Shown piece after piece: positions 36,001 through 48,225 of a DNA stretch of 64,000 nucleotides (position 1 is the stretch's first letter; each line of letters starts with the position of its first letter). The notes below the pieces were generated by a model. The model was not told the DNA's origin and did not search any database. It was given only the letters and a program-made list of their open reading frames with translations. Source of the stretch: Boswellia sacra (Eukaryota > Streptophyta > Magnoliopsida > Sapindales > Burseraceae); the NCBI GenBank assembly GCA_013180625.2, contig SNVD02013231.1:186001-250000 (forward strand). Reading direction: 5' to 3'. The translations under genes and the position numbers were made by a program.

Positions 36001-37061
36001 CTTTCATCTTTATCTTTACGAACCAATAATAAAGTACCACTTTCTTCAGTTTTTTCTTCCATATAATTTGTTTTTTCTTCAACTTTTTTAGGTGCTCTAC
36101 ATTCAGATGTATAATGCCCATGTTGTTGGCAATTAAAGCATTGAATATGAGCCTTATACTCATCCGCATAATGTCCATACTTCTGACAAGTGTAACATTG
36201 GACTTGTGACCTCCCATATCTTGAATTTGAGTTCCCTCTTCCATGTTCTCTTGTAGAATTTTCTCTTTGATCATTATTATTGTTGGTAGTGGAATTGTTA
36301 TTCCCACCTTGTCCACGACCTTGATTCATACCTCGTCCTTGTCCTCGGCCTCGGCCTCGATTTGGACCTCGACCTCGACCTCGACCTCGACCACGTTGAC
36401 TTCTTTCATGACTTTCTTCCTTCTCCTTAATTTGTGTTTTGAGGAGTTGTTCTAAAACACTTTGTTTTTTGTATTTCTCTTCATGTGCTTGCAATGTACC
36501 TTCAAGTTCGTCAATTGTCATTTCTTCCCATTTGTCACCTTGTTCAAGAATTTCAACTATGGTATTGAATGATGAATCCAAAGAGCGAAGTATCTTTTCT
36601 ATAATTCTTGTATCTTCTATTTTCTCACCATTTCTTCTCAATTGATTTGAAACAGTTAAAACTCTTGAAAAATAATCAAAGATAGACTCGCTTTCCTTCA
36701 TATGTAACAATTCAAACTCACCTCTTAAAGTTTGTAGACGCACCTTTTTTACTTTTTCTTGTCCTCCATGCGATTTTTCAAGCTTTTCCCATAATTCTTT
36801 AGCGGATTCTATATCTCCATATTTTTCAATTTCAATATTATCTAATGATTCTTGAATGAAGTATCGAGCCTTCTCATTTTGTTGATGTCTCTTTTCGAAA
36901 TCACTCTTTTGTTGTTGAGACAATTCTTCAATATTTTGTGGCTTATCAAAGCCTTTTTCAATAATGTCCCTAACACCATTCACTCCAAGTATTGATTTCA
37001 TCCTTATACGTCATATTTCATATCGATTTTCTTTCAAATTTGGAATTGTAATTGAAGTCAT
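33069..37061 (-). pseudogene. Gag-Pol of copia element 2, many stops
   Basis: Gag starts at ATG 37061 but meets a TGA at 37011-37013. From 37001 it is open for 335 residues through an Arg-Gly repeat and two zinc knuckles; the first (CYTCQKYGHYADEY) has lost its last cysteine and the second (CFNCQQHGHYTSEC) is intact. Protease follows near 35980 (YLDTGASNHMCG). GAG-pre-integrase and integrase pieces lie at 34602-35543 (CEGCLLGKQ, DVCGP, FIDDFS). Reverse transcriptase is at 34084-33386 (KQAPRAW; YVND in place of YVDD) and the RNase H end at 33057-33245. YVDD to YVND changes a catalytic aspartate, so this copy should have no reverse transcriptase activity even without its stops. Confidence 0.9.
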
Positions 37062-37684
37062 ATTGCCAATGCTATTATAGGAATCAATTTATCACAAACA
37101 AAATATATTTGGACCAAACTGAAATTCTGCACACAGAGGATTAAAATTGATTACTTTCAGCTTTGGGGGGCTTACAGATATCTGTCAACGTCTAGGGGGC
37201 AAACTGATATTTTCTGTATTAGGGGGCCAGTGGACATTTTCTGACCAGGGGGTCGACAATATTTTACGTCTCAGGGGGCCGATTGATAATTTTCACCCAG
37301 TCACGAACGGACTGTTTTCCGGCGTCCAAGCACGATCACTCTTCTTGAAGATTGTAGATCGGCTGATTCTAAGTCGAACTAGTTGGGTGGTGTCAATTCA
37401 CTTGCCGGTTTCTGGTGACTTTCACCGTAAAAACGTTTTTCACAACTTGTTTTTGTGTTTTCGATGTGTTCTAGCTGGAATTTGACATCGGCTAAGAAGG
37501 GAAACCTGTAGATCGCTGTCCGATCTATCCGATGATGGTGGAGGTGAGATCTCATTCGCCGGTTGATAATTTTTCGACGACTTATCGTGACTTTTTGGAC
37601 GATTTTCTAACGATATTGACGGCAAACCTTGGCTGCTGATGGTGTGGGCTTCCTTCTTCTCCACCTTTGGCTCTGATACTACTT

Positions 37685-37905
37685 TGTTGGAAATCAATAC
37701 ACAAAAATTTGGAAAAACTCACTCTTTTATTTTTTTATTTTTTGAATTCCACACTCTTAAAAACAAATAAGAAAAATACTCTCCTTATATAGTACTTATG
37801 GTAATCCTAATTCTTCTATGAATATAAATCCTAATTCTACTTGAACTCAACTTTAATTCCCAAACAAAACTTAAATTCTAAGACAAACAAAATTTATCTC
37901 CAACA
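37685..37905 (-). repeat. 5' LTR of copia element 2
   Basis: This 221-bp terminal repeat is the partner of 32848-33068. It is followed on the right by the GATCT target duplication. Confidence 0.92.
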
Positions 37906-37910
37906 GATCT

Positions 37911-38346
37911 AACTTTTAAACATATAGAGACCCAAAGTTAAAAATGTAAGATGCCAAAGGAAGACAACAAAATCTCAGATTATCTTAATCCAAAAACAAA
38001 AAAAAAAAATTGCAAGGTTATATAAGTAATGATGCTCCATTTTGTCAAATCCCTAATTATCTTGCAAGGTGACTACAAAAGCACACATATGAACTTGTGT
38101 GGTCGAAAAGTACTGGCATGTAACACAGGAGCAAGTAAATTGGGATTTGAAGAATAATATCTATACTTTTCATATAACAGTTTAGAGAGAATGTTGAAAA
38201 CTAGTAGCACCATTTTTGTCATCTTCTGCTTTCTAACTGTTTTTTAATCTGATTTTCATTGAATTACAGCATTATATATCTGATACAGAATAGCAAATCA
38301 AAGAAATTATCTCAAAATTAAGGAACAAATGGAATGTGCTCCACAT
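37911..38346 (-). other. 3' flank of gene D
   Basis: This is non-coding. From about 38160 it resembles the gene B 3' flank at 23940-24117. Confidence 0.45.
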
Positions 38347-41300
38347 CTACATCCTTAATGTATTGGGTAAACAAAGGCTTGACCTATAAGTGGATAAGTA
38401 CATTTCAATCAAGAGTGGAAACTGCAATTTTGCGAATACAAACAATGTAAGATCACCGAGTAGGGCAAGCGGAATATAAACTACGGGCCATAGATGATAA
38501 AAAACCATGTAAATGACTGTACCAAAGACTACCATCATGCTTGTGATAGAAAAGAACAAGGTGATGAGGCCAATAATAAGCTTCTTTGGCAAGGACTCCA
38601 GAAAATCTTCTTCTTCATAACGTGAAGTAAGGATGCCGAAGAACATCAGCGCGGAAGTGGTGGAGAAAAAGAGTGCAAAAGCATCCGATATGGCAAAGGT
38701 TAAGAAAGCTGGTTCATTTAAGAAATTGGATATCCCTCTTCTGTCGCTGCCACGGGGTGCGGTGAAAATTGCTGTAAACACTACTGTGATTATGATTATG
38801 AGTGCAGCTACACTTGTGCACGATTGAGTAGTGTCCTTCATCCACTTTTCACCTTCTTTGACTAAATCTTTGTGATTTTTGGTAAAATATTCTCTGGGAG
38901 TTTCCCCCTCAGGATTTGTCTGCTCTTGAAAAGAGGGATGGAGAATATTTTCAACAGCCTGAAGACAGAAGTTACCTTATTATATATAAGATATGAAAAC
39001 CTCTATGATTTTTGTAATAAAAAAAAAATTGATCTGTATGGCTTTGCTGTGTAGATTTTCCCCTAGACAGATCTTCCGATGGGATGAGGAAGCTTCAAAA
39101 GTATCAATACTCGAAAGTATATGAGGACTCCTGAATGATGACTCCTTGACAGGTGTCAGAAGACTTCTTGAAGATATGAGAAGACTCCAAAAAGACGACT
39201 CCTCTCAGAAGAGGAATGAGGACACTCTAAAGTTGAGCAAATTTTGCAACAACATATTTACTACATGCGATGTTTTTCAACTAGAAGACAAAAATCTTCG
39301 TTGGTGGCTCAAAAAAAAAAAAAATCTTATTTCTGTTGTATGTTGGCAGTTTGAGAAGATTAAGCCATTTAGAGCTAAGAAATTAAGATAATTATCATTT
39401 CCAATAGTTTATTTTCAGCCTAGGATGTGCAGCAAGATAAATTGAGAAAACAATTCGCATCAAACTTTAACTGTATGGTTAATTGGTATAAAAGACATCT
39501 TACCTTGAACCATTGCAACTCCCTCTGCATCTTTAACGCTGCACCAGAAACTTGACTTGAAGGCACCAATCTTCCCGCTAATTGCAAGATTTCGTATCCA
39601 TTTTCCGTCATGTAAGGCAAAGCCACTAGAGAAAGGTAGTCATAACGGAGACGGAAAACTTTTTCTTGGCGATGTCTAATTGCAAGTTGAAAAACGTTAC
39701 GGTCATCTTGGTCCGTGAACAAATATGCATAGAAAAAGGCCTTCAAAATTTCACTAACAATCTCGTAAATTCCCAATCTTGTGGCTCTGAGAAGTGGCCT
39801 TTGTAATGGCTTCGAGGTTTCCCAGTTCCAACAAACTCCCTCACACATCATTCTGACTATCTCACGCACTTGCATATGCATTAACTTCATCTCCTGTATG
39901 TGTTTGATTCTGGGGGCTGCCAATAAATCACGTCAACGAAAGAGGATTTCTTTAAATGTTCAAACTACTCTTTTTTGACTATAGTACAATGCTTACTCAG
40001 CTGCAAGAGGGCATTCAAGAGCATAGTACGTAGTTTTTGGGCTGTGATGAACATCATGCTTTCTGAGCGCGCGCGAGGAATATCATGTTCTTGTTTCACA
40101 GGAATCCCTGCAAAGACATGCTAGGACTTTTATATATTAACATATATGGTTATGACCTTGCTGCTTGGGTTAGAGACCATGGAATGATAATTAAGTGGAG
40201 CCATCAATCAATTTCCTCTACACGTTCACAGTAGAGGGGGACTCACATGACATGAGGATTTCCTCAAAAAGGCAACTACTGCTACCTGCATTTCTGATAC
40301 TGAGGGCTCGCAGATTCCCGAATTGCCCCTTCTGGGCCCAAGTAGTTTTATTAGAATTTTGTTTTCTTCAAATAATTATATATCTAAACAGTTATATTCT
40401 CTATACATTATTCGTTAATTAAGCAAAATTCTCTTTCTCTATCATCATCAGGGGGCGTAGCTAGGAAATTTTATTGGGCCGGGTTGGATTATTATATTAG
40501 GCAAATGGTACGAGGAAATTATATTAAAAAAAAAGTATGTACATTTAGTAAAGGAAGACATAATGAATCTTATCCCTTAAACAGTCATAGTCTATAAAAA
40601 ATTAAATATTATGAAGAAAACATGCAATAAATAAACATTTTTATCACTTATAAAAAAATATTAAATCTTTTATATTAGTTTAAGTTTTTAATTAGATTAA
40701 ATATTTATTTAAAAAATATTACATAACTAATCAATATAATCAATCACGTAAACAAAGATATTTAGTGCAATAATATAATGGTCAATGGAAGATCACAACC
40801 CAACATATTCTTTTTGTCAATTAACAATAATAGTAAATTATGTACAAGTGGACATTTGTTTTTGTTACTATTATTTTTTTAGTTATCCAATACTGTCTTA
40901 AACTAAAAATACTTCAAGTTTTAAAGGGTCCCCACTTAGACTTTCTACATTATTTGTTTAAGTTTTTTTGCATCATGGGGACCACTTCAATTTGCATCGC
41001 AGGTCCACTTCAAGAACTTGTCTATTGTTTTGTATTTCTTATTTCCCTTCTCGATCTCTCTCTCATTTTCTCATCTTTTAGGCTTATGTCGCCTTCCAAA
41101 CTTACAAGCATCAACAATTTATATAAATAAAATCGAATTTTTAAATTCTACCACTAAGATTGCTCATCCAACAAAAATGACAGTTGAAATGTAACAAGAA
41201 TAATTATTTAACAATAAAGTCAACTGAGATCTAAATATTCATATAGATGCAATCATGTTAAGTAATGTAAGAAATAGGAACACAAATTGGAAGATTGTAA

Positions 41301-44300
41301 AAAATGAAGCATGGAAAGCAAAATATATACAAAACCCTAATATTCAATCATCCAAATAGTTACTCAAGATTCAGAGGAATACCTTGATAATCCCAGTTTT
41401 ATAGTCCTTTGGAATTAAAAATAAGACCAAATAAAGTCTTAGGATTTTAACTTTGAATCATGGATTAAGTAGAAGTGAAGGTGGAAAGGGAGTTGAATAT
41501 TAAAGAGAAAAAAATGAGAACTTCCATGCAAAGAATAAAGCAACCCTTAAGGGAGAAGAAGTTGACTTTTTATTAAATATAAATGATGACAATATTCTTG
41601 CAAATCAAAGATGAAAAAAGGGCAATATGTATGACTATTTGATAAAATTATGATAACATCAAGGGCTATAAAATAATTTTTCAATAATTTTTTTTTGTAT
41701 GAATAGGCTGAAGCACGCACTAGCCCACAACGAGCTCCATCCCTGAACATTGTGCATTAATTTGTTGTCTCTCATCCATAAATGTAAACTAATTTGATTG
41801 ATATTATTAATTATAAGTTTCAAATACTACTTATATTATTAATTATCCTACTTTATCAACTAAAACTAGAAATTAATACTATAAATGACCCTTTAAATAA
41901 TGTTGAATGAAATTATAACTTTCTTTTTAAAAAGTTTTATATTTATGTTAAATTATCTTATCTTATTACGGCTCAATCTCCCCCTGTAATTAAATTTCTT
42001 GTATTTGTCATTAACAAGAGATGTCTTTTGTAAGAATAAAGGAAGGTAATAGATACTAACAGTGATAGATTAAGCGTTCGCAATGTCCAAGCCGACTCCC
42101 ACTTTCAAACGCCAAAGGCTTTTTAGCCAACCTTGCTAAAATACTGCCCCTATCTTCGACTGTTTGCCGAGCTAATGTTTGATATCGCTTCAACATATCA
42201 TAGACTATACCTGTAAATCGAGTAGAGGCAAGCAAAATGAGGCCAAAAAAAAAAAAAAAAAAAAAACCTTTGCGTTTGATAAAAGCTACATTGTAGTCCA
42301 TAAGTTCAAATAATGACATAATAATCCTCCAATTTTCATGCAATAAATTTTTATTTTCAAAAATTGAACATAAATCTTTTGCTCAAAACATTAATAATCA
42401 CTGTCTAAGCATGCATAATATTCTTGTCTAACATACAAATTAATGTTATCATATACAACTTCATTAATATCTAAAACGAAATTAATATCTAAAACGAAAA
42501 CTACTTATACTAGAATAAAATAACGCTCTAGAATAATGATACAACTCATGTATGTCGCCTTTCCTTAGCAAATTTACATAATTCTCTATCTCAAAACAAT
42601 ATAATTCACTATATGCAAATACTCGAGTGTTTATCTAAAACAATATATATATACTGATCAAGGATAGAATAATAAATATTATGCTTTTCTTACAAAAGCA
42701 CTTGTATACATAAATATCTGATGTTATCACTATTCTGTATAACTCAGTGTAGAAAGATATTAATATTCAATAATAAATATGCTGATAAACACCACACAAC
42801 TGGGAATTGCTTGATTACATGTTTCTCGTCTTCTCTTAAAATATGTACACATAAATATACAGGATTTGAAAATTTTTCAAATCTAGAAATGAGAGAGGCT
42901 AGATGAGAGGGGGATACCCATTATAATATCCCGGAATAATACATTTGAGATGCAAGAACTGTTCCTTTTTGAGGAAAGTTGTTTACACCTAAATTATTTT
43001 TTGTGTGGGAGGTGATTTATTATTCATTTGTTATTAACATATATATGCTTCGATCGTGAAATCTCTTCACTAAATAATTAAAATCGGTATCCTATATATA
43101 TAATATAAAGGTTCTAACCGACCTTAACGAAAAAGGATTAATGTTGCCTACATGTATATATAATCAATGCTTTAGGATGGGATTACCATAATCAATGCTT
43201 TAGGGTAGGCATAACACCTTAGCATAGCGATTTGGTAAGCCTATGCAATGAGATAACGATAAAGGATCATGAGTGATGACTACTTGGCAACTCTATCCAA
43301 TGAAATGATAAGACATAATCATGGATGGTTAGAAAAATTAATAAAAAACTAAAAAATTAACCACCTTCAACGCCAATAATAATAGACTTACAACATTCAT
43401 ATAACATAAACTCTACAACATGATATCATAACTTAAGTGGCATAATTCTATTGGAGATGTAATTTCTCTCATCTATTTTTCTTTTCTTCTCCTCCAATGA
43501 ATTTTCGCTATGTAAACTGTCAAATCATGTTGTAAAATTTAGGTTATACGTATGTTGTAAGTCTAACATTATTCCCTTTAACACATGGCTAAAAATTAAT
43601 AGTTAGACATACTACTTTAACAATATGTTTCTCCTGTATAAATATTTTCCATTCAAGTTATTTCACTGTGGAAATATGCTGGCACGCATTAGATATTGAA
43701 TCCATATATATAGTTGAGTGTGTTACGGCACTTACCATAAAGACCATAATTGATCAGGTGGCCAAGCAGCTCAACACCATTCTCGTCGTCCAAAGGCCCT
43801 CTTGTCACCGTTAGGAGGTATTAAATTGTTTCCTCGTGGCCGGACTTTGCGGCTAGGTGAATTGGAAGAAAACCTTCGCTGTACCTTGCGTTAGGCAAAT
43901 CTGTGTTCCTAAGCAAAAAGGCCTTTGCAGCCTCTGTATGTCCATATTCAGCAGCGCTAAACATAGCCATCCGCAAAAAATCATCATCTGTCTGCGATGC
44001 CTGCAGTGATTCTGAAATAACCACAAGCTTTTCCAGCAGCGAAATGGGGGCATCTAACCGTATCAATAGGTGGAGAATAGTCCGATTGGATGCTGAAAGC
44101 TTGGCAGTCAAGGCCTGTGGATCTTGCTCTATGAATTCTTCTACAGCTTTCCAATCTTTCATTTGTGACGCGTTTAATAACCGCCAGTACCTAGCAAGAT
44201 ACACGTCTTGTCCCCTCCTACTTTGACCTACTGGGTCCACATTTTCGGGTCATAAATTAAAATAAATCCCATGAAAAACAAAGGCAGAAGTTCCATATTA

Positions 44301-44654
44301 GCTAGTCGTTGAATTATTCAGTAAATTAAGGAGATAAAAAGATTCGGTAAATACTATACGTACTTGATTTTCCTCAGCAGTACGTATATCTGAATCGGCG
44401 GACCTTGAATCCCAAATTATGTTGCGGGGTTCATCACTAGTTTCATCATCACTTTCATCCATCTCAACGATTTCATCGAGCGCTGATCAATTTTAAAGAA
44501 AACAAATTTAACTTTCTCTTGTTTTGTAGATATAAGAAGAACATAGCTCTTCAATCAGAAATTCTTAAAATTAAAATTAATGCTGACCGTCTGGGATTCC
44601 ATCTCCAATTCCATTGACGAGTTCGTCAGAAGGTTGAACAGGAACATGATCCAT
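38347..44654 (-). pseudogene. Gene D: ankyrin-repeat/PGG membrane protein with a stop codon
   Basis: The inferred exons are 44654-44588 (ATG, MDHVPVQPSDELV), about 44482-44356 (acidic), 44227-43736 (ankyrin), 42210-42061, 40107-39997, 39916-39504 (ankyrin) and 38958-38347 (PGG). All except the acidic exon keep phase with their neighbours. The PGG signature has changed to APRGSD, and four hydrophobic segments follow. A TAA at 43821-43823 replaces the glutamine codon of EETIQYLL seen in relatives; CAA to TAA is one transition. The exon at 40107-39997 is a fusion of two exons that are separate in B, E and F, and it remains in frame. The donor after the acidic exon also looks damaged (GAGGAAAATCAAG instead of GAGGAAGGTAA). 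A shortened protein or decay is expected. Confidence 0.85.
40449..41745. mobile_element. Probable hAT-like insertion in an intron of gene D
   Basis: The left end reads CAGGGGGCGTAGCTAGG. The right end reads CGAGCTCCATCCCTG, which on the other strand is a similar CAGGGATGGAGCTCG. This fits hAT-type inverted ends. I could not find a clean 8-bp duplication, and the interior (AT-rich, with no transposase frame) gives no further support. Confidence 0.45.
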
Positions 44655-44750
44655 CACTTCTGCTCAATTGGAAGGTTGAACACCAGTGTAATTAACAAAT
44701 TTGACGCTTTGTCTTCAATCGTAGACTCAAGAGGCATTGGTCGAGGTCAA

Positions 44751-44758
44751 AATATATA
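44751..44758 (-). promoter_or_regulatory. Probable TATA box of gene D
   Basis: TATATATT, followed by TTGACCTCGACC, lies about 97 bp upstream of the ATG at 44654. It matches the corresponding site of gene B (28565-28575). Confidence 0.55.
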
Positions 44759-45534
44759 GACTCGCGAGTGCAAAAAGGACAAATAAGCATTTGGTAATAG
44801 AAATCTGTCAACCAGCCATAAGACAAATAAGCATTTGGTATAAGCTGAATTCAAAGATGACTTGTAACAGTTTTGTTCACCTTCTCTAGATTCATTTGAT
44901 CTTAGATTTTAATTGGTCAACGACATAGAATTTAACTATTTGTATGATTTGACTGAAATATTAAAATAATGGACTATCTAATGATTTCTTAAGAGTTGGA
45001 TCAGGTGAGTTATAAAGAAATTAGTAATTTGGTTAGGTGAAGACTTTTCTAATCTCTTTCGGCGCTCGTAATTGAATGAGTAGAAAAGTTGGGCTCTCTT
45101 AATATTAACTGATAAGAATAGGCCGGTTGAGATAAGTTGGCCTCTAATTAATCAAAAAGATGAATTTTTATTTAATGTAAAATCTAAAGTTGATTTTTAT
45201 TTAAGGAGTATCATAGGTGGAAGTCCATATAGCGAATTGGCTTTCGACATTGAGATAAATTTCACTGAAAGTACAAAGTGCTTTTGCTACGTCCCATTTT
45301 CTCCACACTTTCTAGTAGTAGTTCACTGTGATCACCCTTAATTGCCACCTTACTTAATTCCTTCTTGTCGGCCATTCCGCCTCATGTGATCGAAGACAAA
45401 AATTTGGGCCTAATTTATTTCATAAAGGCCATGAAAGAAAATAAAAAGCAAAAAGCAAAAAGCAAGAAAGTAAAGTTTGGTGGGGTTGGCGTGAATAAGT
45501 GGGAAGTGAGAGAGATTGAAATTTGAGAGAGTTA
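44759..45534. other. Upstream flank of gene D, no gene seen
   Basis: This is AT-rich. It includes GTAGAAAAGTTGGGCTC and GAGATAAGTTGGCCTCTAATTAATC near 45085-45160, a module also present upstream of gene B, which indicates that the duplicated block extends beyond the promoter. Confidence 0.4.
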
Positions 45535-46703
45535 GGACCGTTTGTTTTTTATCATTTAAAATTTAACAGGATTTTATAACACTTCGAATTTATTAGCATT
45601 TAATTTTAGGCACTTAAATTATATGTTTATTTTCTATTTTAAAATAAGTATTAAGTGGATTAATTAATTTTGATGTATTATACTTAACCTTAGATTAATT
45701 TTAATATAATATATACATTAAAAATTAAATACCTAACAAAAATAAATTAAGATATCAATAACAATAATAAAAAAAATTAATGATAAAATTACTATTATAA
45801 AAATACATATCTTCTTCAATATGTTAAATATATAATGATATTCAATAGATATTTTCATCAATAAAGAATCTCTTATTTAGTTATTTTTCATGAAATTCAA
45901 AAATTAAAAACTAAAATATACATTTTTTAAAAAATTAAAAATTTTAAGTTAAATTAAAATTATATCATTAAAAAAATAAATGAATTTTTATATTTAAAAT
46001 TATAATCTTATTATAATTAATATTTGTTAATTTATTTTTTAAAAATAAAAAAGGGGCTATCGGACAACCATCGTCTTCATCATCCGTAACCATGCCGACC
46101 ATCGACAAGGTTGTGCACCTAGCGACACCGCCTATGCCACCATGATAGTCATCAGTCGGTCATTTAAGATTCTTTAACATCTTCAACGATTAAGTCGGAG
46201 ATCAACAGGAGCAGATGTTTAAAGTTTCAGTGTCAAAATTTTCAATGGTTCGATTCCATTGATCTCCTGCTTATTCATCAATGATGTTAACGTACCTTAG
46301 ATAGGTGACTGACGATGATCATAATGACATGAGTGGTGTCGCTGAATGCGCCACCTTAACAGCGATCGATGAGGGTGATGTTAGAATTCGATAGTTCACT
46401 TAGACAGCTAATTTTGCAAATAAATAAAATTCAACTTAATTTAAAATATAAATATAAAATTATTTTAATTAAGTTCATATAATTTTAAATGTCATATTAA
46501 TTTGTATAATAAGAAATAGGTTATTTTGATAATAAAACACAATTTACAATTTTGAACGAAAAAAAGTGGTCAATTTTCACTTTTATAATTAAGTGGAATA
46601 CCAACTTTTTTAAGTGCTCAATTAACAAACAAACAAAAAAATCAAACTGTTAAATCTAAATCCATTAAGATTTAAGTGAAAAGTACAAACAACAAGCGGG
46701 CCC
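45535..46703. mobile_element. 1.17-kb fold-back, Harbinger-like element
   Basis: The left end GGACCGTTTGTTTTTTATCA and the right end (other strand GGGCCCGCTTGTTGTTTGTA) are imperfect inverted repeats. TTA flanks both sides (45532-45534 and 46704-46706), the usual PIF/Harbinger target. The interior is a large inverted repeat. The GC-richer arm at 46056-46165 (ACCTAGCGACACCGCCTATG) pairs imperfectly with 46304-46385 (GAGTGGTGTCGCTGAATGCG), with a centre near 46235. There is no ORF of note. Confidence 0.7.
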
Positions 46704-46922
46704 TTAAAGAATGTGGTGAAGAAGTGCTAGAGAGAAAAAGGGAAGGTTTCAAGCTTAACATTCATCATTGAGCGGTTAAATGATCTCTGATTTTGCTCAA
46801 CATTGGAGGAGAGGACCTTTACATAGTTATTTCGTATAGTGGTGGACCCAGAATTTTATTTAAGGAGAGATATAACTTATATATATATATATATATATAA
46901 CTTGATAGTATAAGAGAATTTA

Positions 46923-47569
46923 GAATAATTAACATTGCCACTTCCAACGTTTTGATGAAGTAACACTCTCCTCCTAAACTTCGACGAAGTAACATATAGG
47001 CACCTAATTTCTAAATATCGTTAATCCATCCATTAAAATATTATGAAAAGACAATTTTGCCTTTACTTATATTATAAGATTTTTTATTTATTTCTATTTA
47101 TAAAGGAGATAAATTTTAAAAACACTAACATGACTAAAAAAATTCATATTTTTTAAAATTTTATAGAAAATGGTTTGTGAAAAGAGATTTTTTTAAAAAA
47201 ATAAAAATTAAAAAGAAAATGGTTTGTAGATGAACAAAAATGGTAGTCTAATTGGTTTTCTTTCCAATTTTTTTTAAAATATATATTTTTTAAAAATAAA
47301 ATTAACAAGAAAATGGTTTGTAAATAAACCATTTTTTTAAAAAAATAGTTTGTAAATAAAAATTCATGTTTTAAAATTTTTTCCATTATAAAGAGAAATA
47401 AATAAATAAATCTTATAATATAAATGAGGGCAAAATTGTCTTTCTATAATATGTTTAATAGATGGACTAATGGTATTTGAAAATTAAGGGCTTTTATGTT
47501 ACTTTGCCGAAGGTTTGGGGGGAGAGTGTTACTTCGCCCAAACGTTGGGGTTAGCAATGTTAATTACTC
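46923..47569. mobile_element. 647-bp fold-back MITE with 10-bp target duplication
   Basis: The left end GAATAATTAACATTGCC and the right end (other strand GAGTAATTAACATTGCT) start inverted repeats that run inward for about 200 bp, with shared blocks such as GTTACTTC(G/A)TC, GGAGAGTGTTACTTC and GGCAAAATTGTCTTT. A perfect 10-bp duplication AGAGAATTTA flanks it (46913-46922 and 47570-47579). Long inverted ends plus a 9-11 bp duplication fit Mutator-like elements. The AT-rich centre has internal AAAATGGTTTGT repeats. It carries no gene and is non-autonomous. Confidence 0.85.
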
Positions 47570-47579
47570 AGAGAATTTA

Positions 47580-48073
47580 TTACAATATAAAAAAGAGTGT
47601 GTTTGGGTAAGATGAACATAATGAACTTTTCCTTTGACAGGGTCCAAAAATATTATATAATTTGATTAAAACTTAATAAAAAAGAAATTTTGATGAGAAT
47701 CATATTTTGATCGCATAAAGAGTGAAACGTCTAATTCGAGAGAAGCTTCCCCATAATAGGGTCTCTAGCTAGATGTAAGGTAGTTTTGCTAAGCAAGAGG
47801 AGATCAAACATCTAAATCTCAAGATCAACCCTTTTAGGTAAAGAGAGACATTCGAGGTTAAAACAGAGGTGAAAATAATTTACATTCTAAAGTTCTGTTA
47901 GCGATACCGTCTAAACTCTTAGGGCTTGGCACCTTTTCATTGAGATAATAAGTGAGTAGGATTCATGCTTTTTCAATTAGTTCGCTGATGTTAGCGAGAA
48001 AGCTTTCCAGTTTCTCAGTTACTTTACCAGAATCAACTTCTTATTTCCCCGTTGCTTGCTATCTCCATTTCTG
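47580..48073. other. Intergenic sequence, no gene seen
   Basis: Nothing recognisable was found on either strand. Confidence 0.3.
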
Positions 48074-48190
48074 CTAACCACACATGACTAAAGGTAAAGG
48101 TTGTTGATCAACCATCTCTTGGTTTTGCAATTTAGAGATTTTGTCTTCGATTGTGCTAATCAAGGGTTTGGAAGGTTTAACAGGATCCAT
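48074..48190 (-). pseudogene. Orphan first exon resembling the PGG family
   Basis: From ATG 48190 the minus strand reads MDPVKPSKPLISTIEDKISK and stops after 38 codons. The start resembles the first exons of the cluster (MDPNQTSNNL..., MDHVPVQPSDELV). No ankyrin exon follows downstream, so it is either an abandoned first exon or a chance resemblance in a short peptide. Confidence 0.4.
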
Positions 48191-48225
48191 ATCTTTAATC
48201 AATACAATTTTCTATGACGATTATT

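Larger units (their letters stand above)
32848..37905 (-). mobile_element. Copia element 2, long decayed LTR retrotransposon
   Basis: LTRs of 221 bp lie at 32848-33068 and 37685-37905, with a GATCT target duplication at 32843-32847 and 37906-37910. By eye they differ at 7 positions (about 97% identity). They match the LTRs of the element at 2044-4927, so both belong to one family. The primer-binding site beside the right LTR reads AGTATCAGAGCC, with one change from the consensus. The purine tract expected beside the left LTR has been lost. The coding region contains gag to RNase H but is broken by many stops. It lies between genes B and D. Confidence 0.94.

Noticed and set aside
37147..37485. 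Plus-strand frame of 112 codons beside copia element 2
   Set aside because: It is antisense to the element's untranslated leader and has no protein similarity.
46868..46900. TA dinucleotide run
   Set aside because: Ordinary microsatellite, not functionally informative.
47153..47386. Phe/Lys-rich 77-codon frame
   Set aside because: Falls within the AT-rich centre of a fold-back MITE.
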